Below are positions 14,007 through 18,712 of a DNA stretch of 18,712 bases, piece after piece (position 1 is the stretch's first letter; every line of letters begins with the position of its first letter). The notes beneath the pieces were generated by a model. The model was not told where the DNA came from and did not search any database. It saw only the letters and a program-made list of their open reading frames with translations. Made by a program: the position numbers and the translations under genes. Source of the stretch: CAZFIM01 sp964519615 (GTDB lineage: Bacteria; Chloroflexota; Dehalococcoidia; GIF9; UBA5629); contig CAZFIM010000047.1 of assembly GCA_964519615.1 (NCBI GenBank), forward strand, positions 1 through 18,712, given 5' to 3'.

Positions 14007-15986
14007 CTATTCTTTCCAGTCCATTTCAACTACGAACCGTCCATTGAGATGTTCAATGGATACGGGGTAAAAACCGGCAGCATCTTTTATTACCGAGAAT
14101 GAAACGCGCTGATTTCTGCCCGGCCCCAGTGTAATCTCCTCTATGTTTTCGGCAATACCCTTAATACGCAGGATGACGCTGTAGCTGCCTTCCGTTTCAC
14201 CGGTGTTAGTTACAATTGTACTTATGGTGATGGGTTCACCCTGTCCCACTTTATCGGGAGATATCGAGAGATTGCTCACGGTGAATGAAGCTGGTAGTCT
14301 GGGAGCGACTGAGAACATACCGCGAAGACCGTCGATATCCACATAATAGTCTCCGGCGATGTCTTTAACGATAGTAAAAGTGGCCGTCTGACTGGTGCCG
14401 GGGTTGAGTGTAATTTCTGTGACGTTTTCGACTACACTGCCGACTCTCAGAACAAGGCTGTACTGCCCCATGGCAGTTCCCGTATTTGTGACGACGGCAG
14501 CGATATTAACCGGATCTCCAGTTTTAACATGATTGGGTGTGATAGTGAGGTTGCTGACTTTAAATAAGGGTGTTGTTTTTGCCGGTGCAACAAAGGGAGC
14601 TGGAGTGACAGGCTGTTGGGGCGCAGGTGCGGCTTGAGGTGTACCCATAGATTGAGCAGCCTGTGAAGAGGCAGGTTGCGGTTGAACAGATGGCCGCTGT
14701 GCTTGCGGAGCCTGAAGCGGTATTACATGCGGTAATTCAGTTGGCGGTTGTCCCTGTGCCGGTTGGGCAGGGTGGGGATGAGGTACTGGTCCGGTTGAAG
14801 GTTTGGGCATCACAGGTTGTGCAGGAGCAGGCTGCGCTTGTCCAGACCGGGGTTGCGCTGGCTGCGGCTGTGGGTGTACGGGCTGTACCTGAGGCTGCAC
14901 GGGTTGAGGAGGCACTGGCTGTACCTGTGAATGCGCAGGTTGCGACTGTATTGATGGGGTTTGTACCGGTCTGGGCTGTACAGGACGCGGTTGAGGTGAT
15001 GCTGCCTGTGGTTGCGGTGAAACAGGCATGGGCTGGGCAGGTCTGGGTGTGGGAGTTTGTGCCTGTGGGTTCGGCTGGTGTTGTACAGCCGGCCTTGGCA
15101 TCGCAGATGGCGGAGTAGCCGGGTGCGGGGCGGAAGTGCCCTGTACCGGTTGGGGACCTGCGGGAACTGCGTGAGCACCCTGCGTGCCTTTTCCCTGCTT
15201 CATTTTAGCGCTTCTTTTATCGGGTTTAGGTTCAGAGGGCACCTTTTTACGCTTTGATGCTGCAAATGACAGAACAATAATGAGCATTACCAGAATACCT
15301 GCAACAGCACCAAATGCCATCCATACCGGTTCAGGAAATGTAGACCAGAATGAGGCCGTGACGGTGAAGGAACTAATTCTTGGACCTATCTGTACAACAT
15401 AATCACCGACTTCCTCTCTCGATATACGAAAAGTGATAGTTTCGCTTTCCCCCTTATCGAGACTGACATCTTTGCTGGCAATTGTCTCTTCATTGATAAT
15501 GAGTTTCAACCCCTTAAAGTCAAGGGATGCTTCAGTAGACTTATTCTGCGCCATAACACTGATGGTTACTTCTTCTCCCTGGCCTGCCTCTGCAGGATCA
15601 ATGTTAAGGTTAATAATATCCAGTGCCGCCGGTGCTACAGTGAAGCTGCTTTCCATTTTTCCAACCTGCACGGAATAATCACCGGCTGCTTTACTAACGT
15701 TTACTCGTACGGTATCGGCTTCCCCGGCAGCCAATGTAACATTCTGTACAGATTCAGGATTATCGTTAATAAGGATTTCAAGAGGATACGTGCCTTCGGC
15801 ATCGCCGACATTAGTAACAGTGACACTGATTGTGACGCTGCCTCCGTCAGTCCCTTCATTGATGAATGTTGGACTGACGTTTAAATCGCTAACTTCAAAA
15901 TCTGCTGCGGCATACGATAGAGAAGGGAAAAATATGAAACAAAAAGATATTAGTATAACTGGCATAAGCCAGACTGCTTTTTTCAT
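14007..15986 (-). CDS. Exported single-pass membrane protein with four CARDB-like domains and a Pro/Gln-rich linker
   Basis: This 659-residue protein is not a named family to me. It starts with a signal peptide (1-26, cleavage likely after SLSYA). Two beta-sandwich domains of CARDB type follow (about 28-117 and 118-210). A single membrane helix (221-243) is followed by a basic stretch (KRKK at 245-248, then more lysines), which points to a cytoplasmic C-terminal side. Residues 270-470 are very rich in Pro, Gln and Ala. Two further CARDB-like domains follow (about 474-561 and 567-655). All four repeats end in a related G-x-Y-x-V-x-I strand pattern. GGGAGG precedes the ATG by 5 bases. It is transcribed alone, divergent from the 16165 gene. 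CARDB domains are commonly adhesive or structural parts of surface proteins. Function is unknown; a surface-to-cytoplasm link is only a guess. Confidence 0.85.
   Translation of the reverse strand: MKKAVWLMPVILISFCFIFFPSLSYAAADFEVSDLNVSPTFINEGTDGGSVTISVTVTNVGDAEGTYPLEILINDNPESVQNVTLAAGEADTVRVNVSKAAGDYSVQVGKMESSFTVAPAALDIINLNIDPAEAGQGEEVTISVMAQNKSTEASLDFKGLKLIINEETIASKDVSLDKGESETITFRISREEVGDYVVQIGPRISSFTVTASFWSTFPEPVWMAFGAVAGILVMLIIVLSFAASKRKKVPSEPKPDKRSAKMKQGKGTQGAHAVPAGPQPVQGTSAPHPATPPSAMPRPAVQHQPNPQAQTPTPRPAQPMPVSPQPQAASPQPRPVQPRPVQTPSIQSQPAHSQVQPVPPQPVQPQVQPVHPQPQPAQPRSGQAQPAPAQPVMPKPSTGPVPHPHPAQPAQGQPPTELPHVIPLQAPQAQRPSVQPQPASSQAAQSMGTPQAAPAPQQPVTPAPFVAPAKTTPLFKVSNLTITPNHVKTGDPVNIAAVVTNTGTAMGQYSLVLRVGSVVENVTEITLNPGTSQTATFTIVKDIAGDYYVDIDGLRGMFSVAPRLPASFTVSNLSISPDKVGQGEPITISTIVTNTGETEGSYSVILRIKGIAENIEEITLGPGRNQRVSFSVIKDAAGFYPVSIEHLNGRFVVEMDWKE
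14577..15179 (-). repeat. Low-complexity Pro/Gln-rich coding segment
   Basis: This part of the CARDB gene encodes about 200 residues dominated by short variants of P-Q-P, V-Q-P and A-Q-P. Local DNA repeats are present, for example GGCTGTACCTG at 14881-14891 and 14917-14927 on the plus strand. Such repeats can expand or shrink between strains. The opposite strand has a long open frame here only because of this biased composition. Confidence 0.75.
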
Positions 15987-16017
15987 TTAATCCTCCCGTT
16001 GAATCGGACTAACACGT

Positions 16018-16047
16018 CTAATACTCTACTTCAAAACGAAATGTAAA
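16018..16047 (-). promoter_or_regulatory. Probable promoter of the CARDB protein gene
   Basis: On the minus strand TTTACA (16042-16047, five of six consensus bases) is followed by an 18-bp spacer and TATTAG (16018-16023, four of six). The start would fall about 25 bases before the GGGAGG-preceded ATG at 15986. The match is moderate. Confidence 0.4.
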
Positions 16048-16102
16048 TCAATAGTGATTATGCTTATAGTAATAAAGGAAGGGAATAAATAGCGCTGGCT
16101 GC

Positions 16103-16131
16103 TTTGCATGAGTTTAATCGTAGGGTATAAT
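16103..16131 (+). promoter_or_regulatory. Promoter of the 132-residue protein gene
   Basis: A perfect TATAAT (16126-16131) is preceded at 17 bp by TTTGCA (16103-16108, four of six consensus bases). The start would be near 16138, giving a leader of about 27 bases that contains GGGGG 8 bases before the ATG. Confidence 0.6.
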
Positions 16132-16164
16132 CATTGAATTACTGCAAATACGGGGGTTCGACCG

Positions 16165-16563
16165 ATGGTAATGGATGGTATGAATTATGCAAGCTGGGAA
16201 ACGCTCAATAAGAGACTGTTGCAAGCTTTTACACAGTGCAATTGGGAAGAGATTAAGCTTATTTACTATGAGCTGGCTATGTTTATGCAAAAAGAGGGGA
16301 GAGATACCTTCCGTTTCATTCATGAGTCATTAAAAAGCGAACTTGCCGCAAGTCAAGACAGTACTTTTAACCGTGTGGAGATAATCACTGCTGCAGATGC
16401 GTGTGAGGAATGTAAACGCAAATCCGGCCAGATATATACACTGGAAGAGATTCAAGCAGAGCCTGTTATTCCTCTTTCGGGCTGTACTAATTCAGCCTGC
16501 CGCTGCAGCTACGCACCGGTAGTCGAGTTAAAAACGTTTGATCAATTCGATGAATGTCAATAA
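16165..16563 (+). CDS. Small cysteine-rich protein of unknown function
   Basis: This 132-residue protein is not recognised. Residues about 8-65 are predicted helical and rich in aromatic and acidic residues. Residues 70-120 hold a possible metal-binding module: DACEEC (C80, C83), then PLSGC (C107) and CRC (C112, C114). The pattern CxxC ... P-L-x-x-C ... CRC recalls the C-terminal motif of phage minor head proteins of the Mu gpF / SPP1 gp7 type, but no phage genes are nearby and the resemblance is short. No signal peptide or membrane helix is seen, so it is probably cytoplasmic. It has its own promoter and a GGGGG ribosome site 8 bases before the first ATG; an ATG two codons on is also possible. 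The stop is 11 bp from the end of the convergent comEC gene. Confidence 0.75.
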   Translation: MVMDGMNYASWETLNKRLLQAFTQCNWEEIKLIYYELAMFMQKEGRDTFRFIHESLKSELAASQDSTFNRVEIITAADACEECKRKSGQIYTLEEIQAEPVIPLSGCTNSACRCSYAPVVELKTFDQFDECQ

Positions 16564-16574
16564 TAAAAAATACT

Positions 16575-18712
16575 TTATTGGTCCGTTTTCACCCACAGTT
16601 TCTTTCCGTCTGATATGAATTCCACTGTACCGTGCTGTGCCGTAGTATAGATACAGCTGGAATCCAAAAATTCGTAAAGGCTTTCTATCACTTCATTATG
16701 GGGATGACCGAATTTGTTTGCGCTGCCCGCAGATATCACGGCTATAGAGGGAGATACAGCTTCTAAGAACTCATTGGAGGAAGATGTGCGGCTACCGTGA
16801 TGCGCTATTTTGAGTACGGTACTTTTCAGTGCTATTCCTTTACTAATGAGATACCATTCCGCTTCATGATATATATCAGCTGTGAAAAGGAAACTGATTT
16901 TATTGAAGCTCAACTTTAGCACCAGACCGTTATTATCGATATCATCGGCAGTCTCCTTGAGGGGAATAGCAGGAGGGTGTAGAACATCGATGATCAGACC
17001 GCCGCCGGGTTCTATATGCTGGCCTGCCTGTACCTGCGTGACAGGAATATTTTGCTGCTGAAGCGCTGTACACCACGTATTGAATACTGCCGATCGGCCG
17101 TAAGTGCAGGATTGGACAACATGTTTCACTCTGTAATGGTTCAGTACTTCCACAAGACCGGTGATATGGTCGGCATGGGGTTGAGTTACGATGACCATAT
17201 CGAGTTTCCTGGTGTAGAAAGGCAGCTTTTTACCCAGTTCCATGTTTATAGCAGTGGGACTGGGGCCGCCGTCGATAAGTATATTCTGACCTGCGGGAGT
17301 CTGTATTAAGATGGCATCGCCCTGCCCTATATTAAGTATACTTACGTGGAGCTTGCCGTCCGGGTAGGTCAGCACAGCTCCCCATACAAGTATTGTGACT
17401 ATCAGGATGGGAACAAATATCAATCTCCACTGGCTGCTGATTTTTATCGTTCTCAGACGCTGTTGTTGGTGTTGTAGAACCTTCATCAATCTTGTGAATA
17501 GCTGTCTTAAAGTCGGGTGATACCTGAGTACAATAATAACGGCGAAAAGGAATGCATAGTAGCCGAATATGGGCCATATCCCGATTGCACCTGTGTCACT
17601 CGAAGCAAACGGAATGCTGTTATAGGCAGCAATTATAAAGAGCAGATAACTGAGGAAAAGCCAGACAGGCAATGCCAGTATCGGTCCTGCCAGGGGGATC
17701 GTTATACCTGCTATGCATACCAACAGGGACAGGACGATGATAAAGGGGAGAGCAGGGAGAGCGAAAAAGGTGGCAGGCAAACCGACAAAGGAGATTAGCC
17801 CGAAATGATAGGCAATAACAGGCCAGGTGGCCAGTATCGCAGATACGGTAACGGCTATCGTATCTATTGTAAAAACACCCAATTTGTGTAAAGGCAGTGC
17901 CGTCTCACTGTCAGCATTCAAATATGTTCTACCGAACGAGCGCAGCGGCGCTGCGATGAATATCAATCCTGCCATAGCCAGAAAGCTCAATTGAAAACTA
18001 GCATTCCAAAGAACCAGGGGCTCAAGGCCAATCATCACGGCAGCGGCAAAACAGAGCGCGGTTGTCCCGCTGCGCTGCCTGCCAAGGTATTGTGCCGATA
18101 GATACATAGAGCCCATAATGGCTCCGCGGACAATGGGCGGCCGCATGCCGGCGAATATGACATACAGCCACAGTATCAGGAATGTAAGTAGAATATGGAT
18201 AGAATATCTCCTGCCGAATACGGCTGCTCCCATACTCATACACATACCGATAATGATGCTGAGATGAAGCCCTGATATCGCCAGCAGGTGCGCTGTACCT
18301 GTACGTGAGAAGCTCTCCATCAATGAATCGGAGATGCCGTCGCGTATGCCCAGTAGAATAGCCCGGGCAAGTGCTCCCTGAGGCTCGGGTAATGAAAGCA
18401 TCAGGACGTCTGAAAACAGACCGCGCACCTTATAAATAGCTGAGAGAACCGATGAACCGCCTCCTTTATCAATCCTTTCTATCGACGGGTAATACATTAT
18501 GGAGTAGATATCTGCAGTTGCAAGGTACCTGCGATAATCAAAGGTATCGAACGTTTCAGGGGTCTTTAGACTGCCGGATATGGAAAGGATATCGCCGTAG
18601 CGGAGGTCTACGAATCTTGATGTCCTTATCAGTACCTTGCCCGATATTCTCTGAGGAGAGCCGTTTACATAGATAGCATCTGCTTTTAAGTGAAAAACGG
18701 CGGCATTATCAT
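16575..18712 (-). CDS. comEC: ComEC/Rec2-family DNA uptake channel, 5' end beyond the window
   Basis: ComEC forms the membrane channel through which single-stranded DNA enters during natural transformation. The reading frame stays open to the right edge, so the first methionine inside the window (18497) is not the true start; at least 711 residues are present. The upstream part encodes an OB-like N-terminal domain (GDILSISGSLKTPETFDTFD then YRRYL). The competence domain follows, with HLLAISGLHLSIIIGM and several membrane helices. The C-terminal third is a metallo-beta-lactamase-like domain: NIGQGDAILIQTPAG, a metal motif VTQPHADHITG encoded near 17160-17190, and AHHGSRTSS. This domain is thought to degrade the non-transported strand. 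A complete three-domain arrangement suggests a working protein. No comEA or pilus genes are in the window. Confidence 0.94.
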   Translation of the reverse strand, partial: DNAAVFHLKADAIYVNGSPQRISGKVLIRTSRFVDLRYGDILSISGSLKTPETFDTFDYRRYLATADIYSIMYYPSIERIDKGGGSSVLSAIYKVRGLFSDVLMLSLPEPQGALARAILLGIRDGISDSLMESFSRTGTAHLLAISGLHLSIIIGMCMSMGAAVFGRRYSIHILLTFLILWLYVIFAGMRPPIVRGAIMGSMYLSAQYLGRQRSGTTALCFAAAVMIGLEPLVLWNASFQLSFLAMAGLIFIAAPLRSFGRTYLNADSETALPLHKLGVFTIDTIAVTVSAILATWPVIAYHFGLISFVGLPATFFALPALPFIIVLSLLVCIAGITIPLAGPILALPVWLFLSYLLFIIAAYNSIPFASSDTGAIGIWPIFGYYAFLFAVIIVLRYHPTLRQLFTRLMKVLQHQQQRLRTIKISSQWRLIFVPILIVTILVWGAVLTYPDGKLHVSILNIGQGDAILIQTPAGQNILIDGGPSPTAINMELGKKLPFYTRKLDMVIVTQPHADHITGLVEVLNHYRVKHVVQSCTYGRSAVFNTWCTALQQQNIPVTQVQAGQHIEPGGGLIIDVLHPPAIPLKETADDIDNNGLVLKLSFNKISFLFTADIYHEAEWYLISKGIALKSTVLKIAHHGSRTSSSNEFLEAVSPSIAVISAGSANKFGHPHNEVIESLYEFLDSSCIYTTAQHGTVEFISDGKKLWVKTDQ

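Noticed and set aside
14663..15118. 151-residue plus-strand open frame
   Set aside because: It is the complement of the Pro/Gln-rich linker of the CARDB protein; its Val/Ala repetitiveness is explained by that low complexity.
16558..16580. Hairpin between the 132-residue gene and comEC
   Set aside because: The arms are only 6 bp of A/T-rich sequence with an 11-base loop, too weak to call a terminator.

Overview
The window is a bacterial chromosome segment. Gene content points to the Chloroflexota, most likely class Dehalococcoidia. The evidence is a division cluster reduced to mraZ-rsmH-ftsA-ftsZ with no peptidoglycan genes, followed directly by nrdR and a B12-dependent (class II) ribonucleotide reductase. 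This assignment is inference from gene order and was not checked by any search. No insertion sequence, prophage, CRISPR array or tRNA was seen. The genes look like vertically inherited housekeeping genes plus a few lineage-specific ones.

Left part, minus strand (219-9076). Reading in the direction of transcription, a first operon runs wHTH protein, mraZ, rsmH, ftsA, ftsZ (9076 to 4910) and ends at a perfect 13-bp hairpin (4838-4867). A second runs nrdR, nrdJ and a three-domain GAF / nuclease-fold / hypoxanthine phosphoribosyltransferase fusion (4753 to 219). Division genes are thus followed by a dNTP-supply and purine-salvage module. To the left of the fusion gene is a promoter-driven, apparently structured RNA on the plus strand (about 95-215) that I could not assign to a known family.

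Middle, plus strand (9376-13969). This is a compact operon-like run of a MoaB/MogA-family gene, trmD, rplS, priA and def, with abutting or overlapping reading frames at several junctions. The 299-bp divergent region 9077-9375 is rich in signals. It has tandem promoters for the division operon, three TGGGA-like repeats at 10-bp spacing that look like MraZ boxes, a strong pair of NrdR-type boxes 31 bp apart, a 14-bp palindrome, and an extended -10 box placed so that the moaB message would be leaderless.

Right part (13970-18712). A minus-strand exported protein has four CARDB-like beta domains, two on each side of one membrane helix and a proline/glutamine-rich linker. A divergent small plus-strand gene encodes a cysteine-rich protein of unknown function. 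A minus-strand comEC-type DNA-uptake channel gene is cut by the right window edge.

The most interesting points are the nucleotide-linked regulatory layout (NrdR-type box pairs both at nrdR and beside the division operon), the GAF/nuclease-fold/HPRT fusion, the unassigned RNA, and the membrane-spanning CARDB protein.
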